The notes beneath the pieces were generated by a model. That model saw nothing but the letters and a program-made list of their open reading frames with translations, searched no databases and had not been told where the DNA came from. From DATFDN01 sp035685165 (GTDB taxonomy: Bacteria; Pseudomonadota; Alphaproteobacteria; Acetobacterales; Acetobacteraceae): a stretch of DNA of 64,000 nucleotides. Positions 34,024 to 41,900 of the stretch are shown here, one piece after another. Numbering within the stretch: position 1 is the first letter of the stretch; each line of letters begins with the position of its first letter. Both the position numbers and the translations under genes were made by a program. The stretch lies in NCBI GenBank assembly GCA_035685165.1, contig DASRBI010000005.1, positions 1 through 64,000 of the forward strand, read 5' to 3'.

Positions 34024-34826
34024 AAGGCCGCTTCGCCCTCGCCTGCCTGCTCGCGGGCTACGCCTTCCTCTACGGCCCGATCGCGTTCTTGATTCTGTTC
34101 AGCTTCAACGACGCGCGGCTGGTGACGAGCTGGGCCGGATTCTCCCCCCGCTGGTACACGACGCTCTGGCACGACAGCACGCTGATCGACGCCGCACTCC
34201 TCTCACTCCGCATCGCCGCCGCCTCCGCCACGCTTGCATTGATCGTCGGCACGCTCGCGGGCTACGCGCTCGCCCGGCTAGGCCGCTTCCGCGGGCGCGC
34301 CTTGTTCGCGGGCCTCATCGCCGCGCCCTTGGTGATCCCGGAGATCGTCACCGGCCTCTCGCTGCTCCTTCTGTTCGTGCTGCTGGAGCAGAGCATCGGC
34401 TGGCCCGCCGGTCGCGGCGCATTCACCGTCACGCTCGCCCATGCCTCGGTGTCGGTCGCCTATGTCGCGGTGGTCGTGCAGGGGCGGCTTGCCGACACCC
34501 CACCCGATCTCGAACAGGCGGCGATGGATCTCTACGCCTCGCCGTGGACCGTCTTCGCGCTCGTCACGGTGCCGCTGCTCGCACCGGCGCTGATCTCCGG
34601 ATGGCTGCTCGCTTTCACGCTCTCGCTCGATGACGTGGTGGTGGCGAGCTTCACCTCCGGCCCCGGCGCCTCCACGATGCCGATGGTCGTGTTCTCCGCC
34701 ATGCGCCTCGGGCCGACGCCGGAGTTGTACGCGCTAGCAACAGTCATCGTGGTGGTGGTCGGGGCCGTGCTCTTCGGTGGTCTTTGGTTGCGGGGCGGAC
34801 GACTGGTTTCACACGGCGGTCACTGA
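34020..34826 (+). CDS. spermidine/putrescine-type ABC transporter permease (PotC-like)
   Basis: A 268-aa permease, partner of the PotB-like protein; start and stop overlap as ATGA. It begins with a basic residue pair and a first helix containing YGPIAFLILFSFND, the PotC/PotI hallmark. The coupling region reads EQAAMDLYASPW, and TLSLDDVVVASFTSGPG follows near residue 200. Full-length. With its partner it would form the transmembrane channel for polyamine or a similar cation, but no ATPase or binding protein is present in the window. Confidence 0.9.
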   Translation: MKGRFALACLLAGYAFLYGPIAFLILFSFNDARLVTSWAGFSPRWYTTLWHDSTLIDAALLSLRIAAASATLALIVGTLAGYALARLGRFRGRALFAGLIAAPLVIPEIVTGLSLLLLFVLLEQSIGWPAGRGAFTVTLAHASVSVAYVAVVVQGRLADTPPDLEQAAMDLYASPWTVFALVTVPLLAPALISGWLLAFTLSLDDVVVASFTSGPGASTMPMVVFSAMRLGPTPELYALATVIVVVVGAVLFGGLWLRGGRLVSHGGH

Positions 34827-34848
34827 GGGGCCGTTACTTGCAATCGTC

Positions 34849-34880
34849 ATGGCCGTCGCCGCGTGTGCGGAGACGGCCAT
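34849..34880. terminator. bidirectional stem between convergent genes
   Basis: ATGGCCGTC (34849-34857) and GACGGCCAT (34872-34880) form a perfect 9-bp stem with a 14-nt loop, in the 75-nt gap between the PotC-like gene and the convergent radical SAM gene. Placement suggests a two-way terminator; there is no T-run. Confidence 0.4.
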
Positions 34881-34901
34881 CCGCGAACTCCGTGTGGAGC
34901 C

Positions 34902-35849
34902 TTACCCCCGGCTGCAAGCCGCCCCGCCGAGCACGCAAAAAGAAGAACAGTACGGATGGTTCAACGCCACCGCCCGCGAAGCCTCCTTAAGCGTACGCCC
35001 CAACTCGAACCGCGGATCGTAGGCCAGCAGCGTGCAAGCCAGCACCGAGGGCGCCGCGGCGCCCCGCCGCTTCACCACCATCCGCGCCGAGGCGCACATC
35101 ACATCGTCGGGCGACTTGTTCAAAATACCCCAGCAGGCGGTGGTGATCTCTGGCACGTCGGCGTCCGGCCGCATCTCGGGAAACAGCATCAGCCGCACCG
35201 GGTCCCGCGCGTCGATCGCAATCCCTAGCGCCCCGAACAACCGCGCGTAGCCCGCCCGCAGCGCCGCCTCGCCCTCGGCCCCGAAGCGCCGCCCGGCCAC
35301 ATCCGGCGCGAACCCATTGCGCGCGAGCCAAACCAGGCCCTCGATCGCCGGCTCCCAGCTTCGCCGCCCGCGCTCGGCCTCGTGCCCTTCTCTCGTGTAG
35401 TGGTCGATCGACACCCGAAGCCGAAGCCGCGCGCCGTAGCGGTCGCGCAACGCAAGCAAAGGCGCACGAAGCTTCCGCATCGGCTGCATCGCGTTCGTCA
35501 GAACCAGCGCCTCGAAGCCGCGCGCCAGAACGTCGTCCAGCATCCCCGCGATCTCGGGATTCATGAACGGCTCGCCGCCAGTGAAGCCGATCAGTCGCAC
35601 GGGCAGCGCCGCGCGCGCGATCTCGTCCAGGTACTCGCGCACCTCGGCGCGCGTGATATAGGCAAGCAGGTCGTTGCGCGGCGAGGATTCGATATAGCAG
35701 TTGCGGCACGTAAGGTTGCACAGCGTGCCGGTATTGATCCAAAGCGTCTCCAGCGCCTTCAACGCGACCGTCGCGCGCCGCTCCCCCCTCGCCGTCAGCG
35801 CCGGGTCGCGGAACTTGCGCCAATCAAGCGGCGCGACGCTGCCCTCCAT
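34902..35849 (-). CDS. radical SAM protein with C-terminal cysteine cluster
   Basis: A 315-aa protein. The [4Fe-4S]/SAM site is CNLTCRNC (Cys44, 48, 51) with the SAM-binding GGEP in GFTGGEPFMNPEI. The C-terminus contains further cysteines (ACWGIL, DDVMCASA, PYCSSFCVLGGAACS), suggesting a SPASM-like auxiliary cluster. Known relatives modify peptides or cofactors, but no precursor peptide is visible nearby. An in-frame TTG lies just before the ATG at 35849; the ATG overlaps the enoyl-CoA hydratase-family stop by one base (TGATG), so the two are coupled. Substrate unknown. Confidence 0.82.
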   Translation of the reverse strand: MEGSVAPLDWRKFRDPALTARGERRATVALKALETLWINTGTLCNLTCRNCYIESSPRNDLLAYITRAEVREYLDEIARAALPVRLIGFTGGEPFMNPEIAGMLDDVLARGFEALVLTNAMQPMRKLRAPLLALRDRYGARLRLRVSIDHYTREGHEAERGRRSWEPAIEGLVWLARNGFAPDVAGRRFGAEGEAALRAGYARLFGALGIAIDARDPVRLMLFPEMRPDADVPEITTACWGILNKSPDDVMCASARMVVKRRGAAAPSVLACTLLAYDPRFELGRTLKEASRAVALNHPYCSSFCVLGGAACSRG

Positions 35850-36637
35850 CAAGTGCCCTGAAACACGGGCGGGCGTTTCTCCAAGAACGAGCGCGTCGCT
35901 TCCTGGTAATCGTTGCTGTTCGCCGCGCGCTTCTGCGCCGCCTCGATCTCCGCCATGCGCGCGCCCGCCTCGTTCGCCGCAAGCGCATTGAGGGTCAGCT
36001 TCGCCCCGCGCTGCGATAAGGGCGCGCGCTCGGCCAGCTCGCGGGCAAGCGCGCGCGCCCCAGCGAGCGCCCCCGCCTCGGCGATCTCGTCCAGAAGGCC
36101 CATCGCGAGGCAGCGTTCGGCGGGGAACGCATTGCCCGAATAAAGCACCAGCTTGGCGCGCGAGAGCCCGACCGCGCGCAGCAGGTTCTCGGTATCCAGC
36201 ACGCTATAGACGATCCCGCGCTTGGCCGCCGGAATGCCCATCTGCGTCGTGCGGTCGCCCACGCGGATGTCGCAGGCGAGCGCCAGTCCGCAGCCGCCGC
36301 CCATCGTGTAGCCGTGGCACGCACCGATCACCGGCTGCGGCAGCTCGCGAATCGCGAGCGTCGCGTCGTGCCCCGCCTTGCTATACTTCTTCGCGGCGTC
36401 GGCATCGGCCCGCATCTTCGGAAACTCCGAGATGTCGGCGCCCGCCGAGAAGTGCCCGCCCGCGCCGGTCAGGATCACCACGCGCACATCTGCCCGCTCG
36501 CGGAACTCGGTGAACAACTGGCCGAGCCGCGTCCACATCGCGAACGAAACCGCGTTCCGCTTGGTCGGCTTGTTCAGGGTCACGGTGACGATGCCGTCCG
36601 CGTCCTGCTCCACCAGCACGTCGTCGCTGTTCGCCAT
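35849..36637 (-). CDS. enoyl-CoA hydratase/isomerase family protein
   Basis: A 262-aa crotonase-fold protein. The oxyanion-hole segments are present: GGHFSAGADISEF and GYTMGGGCGLALACD. The two catalytic glutamates of true enoyl-CoA hydratases are not obvious; the region after the second loop reads PAAKRGIVYSVLDTENLL. The exact reaction (hydratase, isomerase, dehalogenase or hydrolase) is therefore open. It is transcribed leftward, divergent from the CoA transferase gene 71 nt away, and overlaps the radical SAM gene. Probably part of a fatty or aromatic acid CoA route. Confidence 0.87.
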   Translation of the reverse strand: MANSDDVLVEQDADGIVTVTLNKPTKRNAVSFAMWTRLGQLFTEFRERADVRVVILTGAGGHFSAGADISEFPKMRADADAAKKYSKAGHDATLAIRELPQPVIGACHGYTMGGGCGLALACDIRVGDRTTQMGIPAAKRGIVYSVLDTENLLRAVGLSRAKLVLYSGNAFPAERCLAMGLLDEIAEAGALAGARALARELAERAPLSQRGAKLTLNALAANEAGARMAEIEAAQKRAANSNDYQEATRSFLEKRPPVFQGT

Positions 36638-36708
36638 CTTGCCCGCCTTTGCTTCCGGGCGCGCAAGATGCCATCAGGCTCGGGCAGCGCCAAGCGGAGG
36701 GAGAAGCC

Positions 36709-37821
36709 ATGACCGGAGCACTGGAAGGGCTCAGCGTGCTCGACCTGACGAGCAATCTTTCCGGCCCCTATTGCTGCATGATGCTCGCCGACCACGGCGC
36801 CGACGTGATCAAGATCGAGCCGCCCCAGGGCGATGCCGCGCGCAACATGCCGCCGTTCGTGGACGGCGAAAGCGCGCCGTTCATGATCTGGAACCGCAAT
36901 AAGCGCGCGGTGGTGATGGACCTGAAGGCCGAGCGCGACCGCTTCCTCGCGCTTGCCGGAAAAGCGGATATTGTCGTTGAGAACTACCGCCCCGGCGTAA
37001 TGGACCGGCTCGGCATCGGCTGGGAGGTGCTGCATGCGCGCAATCCGCGCCTGATCATGGGCTCCATCTCCGGCTTCGGGCAGACAGGGCCGTACGCGGC
37101 GCGCGGCGGGTTCGACTTGATCGCGCAGGCGATGTCGGGGCTGATGAGCATCAACGGCCCCGAGGACGGGCCGCCCTTCCGCCTGCCGATCGCGATCTCC
37201 GACGTCGCGGCCGGGATGTTCCTCGCCTTCGGCCTGCTCGCTGCGGTGGAGGCGCGGCACCGCACCGGGCGCGGCCAGCGCGTCGAAACCTCGCTCTTGG
37301 AGTCGGCGCTGTCGCTTTGCGTGTACGAGGCCGCGCATTACTTCGCCACCGGCACGCGCCCGCCGCGCATCGGCCAGCAGCATCGCGGCAGCTCGCCTTA
37401 TCAGGTGTTCGACACCGCAGACCGCTGGATCACCATCGGCGCGAGCCAGCAGCATTTCTTCGTGACGCTCTGCGACATCGTCGGCTTGCCGGAGCTGCCG
37501 GCCGACCCGCGCTTCCGCACGGTGAAGGACCGCGTCGCCCACAACGGCGAGCTGGTGGCGCTGCTGCAGGACAAGCTGCGGACCCGGCCCGCCGCGCATT
37601 GGCTGGCGGCGCTGGAGCGCGCGGGCATCCCCGCCGGTCCGGTGCTCGGCTTCGACGAGGTGTTCAGCGACCCGCATGTGCTGGCGCGCGGCATGGTGGC
37701 CGATACCGGCCGCTTCCGCACGCTCGGCGTGAACGTAAAACTCTCCGAAACACCCGGCGGCATCCACCGCCCGGCCCCCCGGCTCGGCGAGCACGATGCG
37801 GAGGTGAAAGGACGGGACTGA
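36709..37821 (+). CDS. CaiB/BaiF-type CoA transferase (class III)
   Basis: A 370-aa class III CoA transferase that moves CoA between carboxylic acids via an aspartyl intermediate. The catalytic Asp165 lies in IAISDVAAGM. Other marks are DLTSNLSGPYCCMMLADHGAD, IKIEPPQGD, and the C-terminal GIPAGPVLGFDEVF. The ATG at 36709 follows GGAGGGAG at good spacing; an upstream frame is not supported. It is divergent from an enoyl-CoA hydratase-family gene. The substrate could be a dicarboxylic or methyl-branched acid; not inferable further. Confidence 0.92.
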   Translation: MTGALEGLSVLDLTSNLSGPYCCMMLADHGADVIKIEPPQGDAARNMPPFVDGESAPFMIWNRNKRAVVMDLKAERDRFLALAGKADIVVENYRPGVMDRLGIGWEVLHARNPRLIMGSISGFGQTGPYAARGGFDLIAQAMSGLMSINGPEDGPPFRLPIAISDVAAGMFLAFGLLAAVEARHRTGRGQRVETSLLESALSLCVYEAAHYFATGTRPPRIGQQHRGSSPYQVFDTADRWITIGASQQHFFVTLCDIVGLPELPADPRFRTVKDRVAHNGELVALLQDKLRTRPAAHWLAALERAGIPAGPVLGFDEVFSDPHVLARGMVADTGRFRTLGVNVKLSETPGGIHRPAPRLGEHDAEVKGRD

Positions 37822-37996
37822 CGGGTTGCGGCGAGCACGGATTTTCCTCACCTGCCCCACGCCGCCCGAAATCCCGCATGATCGCCAGCAAGCTGATGGA
37901 CACGGTTCCCGGGCAGCAGGGGATCATCCGGCCTCCATGACCGAGCTTCATTGACCGGAGCGCGCCACAGCGCCGATCGCCTGCGCTGGCGCGGGC

Positions 37997-38482
37997 CTAC
38001 CGCCGCCGGACCAGCGGCTCGACAAAGCGCGGCTCGGCGTCGGTGTCCCATGGAAACAGGATCCAGGTGTCCTGGCTCACCTCGGTGATGAACGTGTCCA
38101 CCGCCTCGCGCGCGGCGGGCTTGGCGTAGATGCAGGCGAAATGCGCTTTCGGCAGCAGCGCGCGCACGACCCGCGCGGTCGCGCCCGTGTCCACGAGATC
38201 GTCGATGATCAGGAACCCCTCGCCGTCCCCGGCCGCGCCCGGCGGCTTCACCACCTCGGGCTCGCCGCGCAGCGCCTCGCTCTCGCCAGCATAGGTCGTC
38301 ACCGACACGCTCTCGATCAGCCGCACCTCCAGCTCGCGCGCGACGATCGCCGCCGGAATGAGCCCGCCCCGCGTCACCGCCACGATCCCCCGCCACGGCC
38401 CCCGCGCCATCAGCCGCCACGCCAGCGCGCGCGCGTCGCGATGCAACTGGTCCCAGGTGACGGTGTAATAATGGCTCGGCAT
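37997..38482 (-). CDS. gpt: xanthine phosphoribosyltransferase
   Basis: A 161-aa purine salvage enzyme converting xanthine or guanine plus PRPP to the nucleotide. The PRPP motif FLIIDDLVDTGATA is at about residues 90-103, and the length matches Gpt. The N-terminus HYYTVTWDQLHRDAR and the VTRGGLIPAAI loop are typical. Its start overlaps the csaA stop by one base (TGATG), an operon. The gap 37822-37996 downstream holds nothing recognisable. Confidence 0.92.
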   Translation of the reverse strand: MPSHYYTVTWDQLHRDARALAWRLMARGPWRGIVAVTRGGLIPAAIVARELEVRLIESVSVTTYAGESEALRGEPEVVKPPGAAGDGEGFLIIDDLVDTGATARVVRALLPKAHFACIYAKPAAREAVDTFITEVSQDTWILFPWDTDAEPRFVEPLVRRR

Positions 38483-38823
38483 CAGAACAGCTTGCCGCCG
38501 TCGGGAACCGGGAAATCGGGGCGGACCAGCACCACCGCTCCGTCCTCATCCGGGAAGCCAAGCGTCAGCACCTCGCTCAAAAACGGCCCGATCTGGCGCG
38601 GGGGAAAATTCACCACCGCCGCCACCTGCCGCCCGATCAGCCGGTCGGCCTTGTAGTGGACCGTGATCTGCGCCGAGGATCGCTTGGTGCCGAGTTCCGG
38701 CCCGAAGTCGATGGTAAGCTTCAGCGCGGGCTTGCGCGCTTCGGGAAAGGGCTGCGCGTCGATGATGGTGCCGACGCGGATGTCAACCTTCTCGAAATCC
38801 CCGTACTGGATGAGCTCCGCCAT
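38482..38823 (-). CDS. csaA: tRNA-binding OB-fold chaperone CsaA
   Basis: A 113-aa single OB-fold protein of the tRNA-binding-domain family (C-terminal relatives: MetRS and PheRS beta domains). Segments FEKVDIRVGTI, KRSSAQIT and RQVAAVVNFPPRQIG match CsaA, a secretion-associated chaperone in Bacillus that binds tRNA and unfolded protein. The ATG at 38823 starts the homology. It overlaps gpt. The opposite-strand small protein gene starts 76 nt beyond. Confidence 0.9.
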   Translation of the reverse strand: MAELIQYGDFEKVDIRVGTIIDAQPFPEARKPALKLTIDFGPELGTKRSSAQITVHYKADRLIGRQVAAVVNFPPRQIGPFLSEVLTLGFPDEDGAVVLVRPDFPVPDGGKLF

Positions 38824-38899
38824 GACCGCTTCCTTTCCGCGCCCGGCCTTCGAGGTCAATGCAGGCGTGCCGCCCATCCCGCAAGACGGAACCCCGACG

Positions 38900-39229
38900 A
38901 TGGACAATGACCAGCCCGAGACCGAGGGCAAGGAGCTCACCCCCGCCAAGACCACCGAGATCGAGCTCCGCGCCGAGGCGCTGCTCGCCGCCGCCGCCGG
39001 TGCGCTCGCGGTCGGTGCGGTCGCGTTCGGCGCGGTGGCGATCGGCCGCCTCGCCATCGGCCGTCTCGCGCTCGGTCGGTTCGACCTCGGTCGCTTCGCC
39101 GCCCGCCGCGGCAGGGTGGGCGAGCTCAGGATCACACGGCTGCTGATCGAGGAGCTGGTTGTCGACCGGACCGAGGATGCGCCGCCTGCGGTCGCTTCAC
39201 GCCTGTCCGCCAAGAAGCGGCTCGGGTAG
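38900..39229 (+). CDS. small Ala/Gly/Arg repeat membrane-like protein
   Basis: A 109-aa protein of unknown function. An acidic N-terminus (MDNDQPETEG) precedes a hydrophobic Ala-rich stretch (about residues 30-55). Pentapeptide-like repeats follow (AIGR, LAIGRLALGRFDLGRFA), then a basic region and a short amphipathic tail. I recall alphaproteobacterial small proteins with similar AIGRLAIGR repeats; none has a known role. The start could also be the ATG at 38822, which would lie across the csaA start; 38900 gives a cleaner N-terminus. Confidence 0.6.
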   Translation: MDNDQPETEGKELTPAKTTEIELRAEALLAAAAGALAVGAVAFGAVAIGRLAIGRLALGRFDLGRFAARRGRVGELRITRLLIEELVVDRTEDAPPAVASRLSAKKRLG

Positions 39230-39331
39230 CGCCTCAGTCCTGCGCCCGCAGGACGCTACGCCCGGCCGCTCCCGCCGCGACCTTGCGGCAGGCCTCAGGT
39301 GCCTCTGCGAGCCCGCGTGTCTCGGCAATCG

Positions 39332-39446
39332 GTGCAGGTCGATAACCTTCGCGATCCGCGCCGCCGCCCCGCCACCCCGTCGCTGCGCCGATCGGCAGCA
39401 CAATCTCCCCTGCCTTCAGCCCCGCCGCCTCCAGCCCGGGCCAGGC
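39332..39446 (-). pseudogene. relic of an MDR-type (zinc alcohol dehydrogenase/quinone oxidoreductase) Rossmann segment
   Basis: On the minus strand one frame reads AAGLKAGEIVLPIGAATG, and a second frame continues with GGAAARIAKVIDLHRL. Together they recreate the nucleotide-binding strand-turn-helix of MDR enzymes (LKxGExVLVxGAxGGVGxAAxxIAK), split by a frameshift. It overlaps the last codons of ilvD. No further MDR sequence is visible, so it is a fragment. The rest of 39230-39415 is featureless. Confidence 0.5.
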
Positions 39447-41197
39447 CGATCTCCCGGCACATCGGGAACCGGGTCCAGCGGCCACTCCACCCTGCCACTG
39501 TGCGTGACCGCGCCCTTGTTCGCCGGGCCGACCACGGCGGCATATTTCTCAAGCACGCCCCCGCGCGGCGGCGCGGCGGCGCGCGCGAGCGGACGGGCGG
39601 CAAGTTCGGCCTCGCTTAGCGCGACATGGATCGCGCCGACGCCGGGCGATGCGTCGATCGCGATCATGTCGCCGTCCCGCACCCGCGCGATCGGTCCCCC
39701 GGCAGCCGCCTCGGGGCAGGCATAGCCGATGCACATGCCGCGCGTGGCGCCCGAGAACCGGCCATCGGTCAGCAACGCCACCTTCTCACCGTTGCCCTGG
39801 CCGTAGATCAGCGCCGTGATGCCGAGCATCTCGCGCATCCCGGGGCCGCCGCGCGGCCCCTCGTTGCGGATGATGATCGTGTCCCCGGGCGCGTAAAGCC
39901 GGTTGGCGATCGCGTGCTGCGCCGCCTCCTCGCTTTCGAACACGCGGGCGGGGCCGCGATGGCGCAGCGACTTCAGCCCGGCCGTCTTCAGCACAGCGCC
40001 GTCGGGACAGAGATTGCCCTTCAGGATCGTCAAGCCGCCGTTCGGCGACAGCGGCGCGTCGCACCGGTGGACGATCTCGCCATCTGCCTCCGGCACCGCC
40101 GCGAGTTCCTCCGCGAGCGTGCGCCCCGTGACAGTCAGCGCGCCGCCGTGGATATAGCCGCCGCGCAGCAGCTCGCGCAGCACCACCGGCGCGCCGCCGA
40201 TCTCATGGATGTCGCGGGCAAGATACCTTCCGCCCGGCTGCAAATTGCCGATCAGCGGCGTGCGGGCGAACACGGCCGCCACGTCGTCCATGTCGAACGG
40301 GATCCCCGCCTCGTTGGCGATGGCCGGGATGTGCAAAACGGCGTTGGTCGAGCCGCCGGTCGCCGCCACCACGGCGCAGGCATTCTCGAGTGCCTGGCGT
40401 GTCACGATCTCGCGCGGCAGCGGGCCGCCGCGCAGCACCGCTTCGGTGACGACGCGGCCGGCGCGGCGGTTGAGCGCGGCGCGCGCGGCGAACACCGCCG
40501 GGACCATCGAACTGCCGAGTAGGGCGAGGCCGATCGCCTCGGAGACCATGCCCATCGTGTTGGCAGTGAACTGTCCCGGGCAGGATCCCGAGGTCGGCAG
40601 GCAAAAGCGGACCAAGCGCGTCAGCGCAGCGCCTTCCATGCGGTCGGCAAGCACGCCGCCAATCGCCTCGTAGGTGTCGATCACGTTGACGTCGCGCCCG
40701 CCGACGCGGCCGGGCAGCGCCGCTCCGCCGTGCAGGAAGAGGGCGGGAACGTTGCAGCGGACCATGCCCATCATCAGGCCGGGCAGGTTCTTGTCGCAGC
40801 CGCCAAGGCCGAAAATACCGTCGAACTGATGGGCGCGGACAACGGCCTCGACGCTGTCGGCAATCAGCTCGCGCGAAATCAATGAGAAGCGCATCCCGCT
40901 ATGCGCCATGCTGAGGCCGTCGGAGACGGACACGACCGGGCATTCGTGCGGCATCCCGCCGGCGGCATAGATGCCGGTACTGGCGTGCCGTGCCTGCTCC
41001 GCGAGCGAGGTGTTGCACGGGCTCATCTCGCCGCCGGTGTGGATCACCGCGAGGTGCGGGCGTGCGATCTCCGCCTCGTCCTGCCCGAGCCCATACAGGA
41101 AGCTCCGCGTGGTGGAGCGGATCAGGCCCTCGTAGATCGTGGCGGAGCGGAAGCGGCGCGCGTGCGGCGCCGGCCTATCGTCGTCGGTCCTGCTCAC
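39416..41197 (-). CDS. ilvD: dihydroxy-acid dehydratase
   Basis: A 593-aa iron-sulfur dehydratase of the IlvD/Edd family, which removes water from 2,3-dihydroxy acids (valine and isoleucine synthesis) or from sugar acids. Cluster cysteines Cys61 (SPCNTS), Cys134 (GGCDKNLPG) and Cys206 (GSCPGQ) are present, and DGRFSGATRG is near the C-terminus. The last 20 or so residues (after GAVTHSGRVEWP) are Pro/Gly/Arg-rich and run into an MDR relic, so the native C-terminus may have been replaced by a deletion. Sugar-acid dehydratase is a real alternative. Confidence 0.85.
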   Translation of the reverse strand: MSRTDDDRPAPHARRFRSATIYEGLIRSTTRSFLYGLGQDEAEIARPHLAVIHTGGEMSPCNTSLAEQARHASTGIYAAGGMPHECPVVSVSDGLSMAHSGMRFSLISRELIADSVEAVVRAHQFDGIFGLGGCDKNLPGLMMGMVRCNVPALFLHGGAALPGRVGGRDVNVIDTYEAIGGVLADRMEGAALTRLVRFCLPTSGSCPGQFTANTMGMVSEAIGLALLGSSMVPAVFAARAALNRRAGRVVTEAVLRGGPLPREIVTRQALENACAVVAATGGSTNAVLHIPAIANEAGIPFDMDDVAAVFARTPLIGNLQPGGRYLARDIHEIGGAPVVLRELLRGGYIHGGALTVTGRTLAEELAAVPEADGEIVHRCDAPLSPNGGLTILKGNLCPDGAVLKTAGLKSLRHRGPARVFESEEAAQHAIANRLYAPGDTIIIRNEGPRGGPGMREMLGITALIYGQGNGEKVALLTDGRFSGATRGMCIGYACPEAAAGGPIARVRDGDMIAIDASPGVGAIHVALSEAELAARPLARAAAPPRGGVLEKYAAVVGPANKGAVTHSGRVEWPLDPVPDVPGDRPGPGWRRRG

Positions 41198-41239
41198 CGC
41201 GGTCGTCCCCCGGCTTGTGGCGGTCCGATCCTGCCCCCC

Positions 41240-41815
41240 TCACACCACCCCGGTCCACAACAGTCCGCCGTAAACCGCCATCGCCAACCCCAGCGCGAAC
41301 CCGCCCCGGGCGAGCCAGCGCATCCGCGTCACGATCGAAACCGAGGCCAGCACGATCGCGATCTGCAGGCCGCCCACCACCGTCTCGAGGTGATGGGTCA
41401 AGTGTTCGTAGCGTTCGCGCGTCGTTTTCTCCTGCTCGGCCAGGGCCAGCAACTGCTTCATGCCCTGCGTGCGGTCGTCGTCGCGCAACCGCGCCTGCTG
41501 CTGCTTCGCCGCCTCGATCCTCTGCTGGATCGCCGGATCGCTTTGATTGGGCAGGCTTTGCAGCATGTCTATCTCGCTGCCCAGCACGGCGGCGCGCAGA
41601 TTCTTGGCCTGGTAGAAATTATAGTCGTCCGAGACCGAAATGTGCGTTGTCATCCAGGTCGCGAGCGCGGTCTTCTCGCCCATCTCGCACAGCGCCAGCA
41701 AGGCGGCGAGCACCGCGATGATCACGGCGATCCAGCGTGCTTCGGCATCGCCATGCGCGTGGGCCTCGTGCGCTTCCGCGATCCCTTCCCGCGCGTGCTC
41801 GACCGTCTCGCTCAT
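41240..41815 (-). CDS. DUF4337-type membrane protein
   Basis: A 191-aa protein. An acidic, His-rich N-terminus is followed by a membrane helix at about residues 27-46, a soluble stretch rich in Gln/Glu/Lys that could be a coiled coil (about 85-135), and two closely spaced hydrophobic segments at the C-terminus. The pattern, with VSDDYNFYQAKNLR, matches DUF4337 proteins, whose function is unknown. The ATG at 41815 begins the recognisable sequence. It lies 42 nt beyond ilvD, same direction, and is divergent from the dehydrogenase gene. Confidence 0.8.
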   Translation of the reverse strand: MSETVEHAREGIAEAHEAHAHGDAEARWIAVIIAVLAALLALCEMGEKTALATWMTTHISVSDDYNFYQAKNLRAAVLGSEIDMLQSLPNQSDPAIQQRIEAAKQQQARLRDDDRTQGMKQLLALAEQEKTTRERYEHLTHHLETVVGGLQIAIVLASVSIVTRMRWLARGGFALGLAMAVYGGLLWTGVV

Positions 41816-41900
41816 CGCAATCCCTGATGAAATTCCCCCCGCCTGGTCTTGCACACAAACCCGAGCGGTTCCAGCCTGAAGCGCGGGGAAGGAGCAGCGC

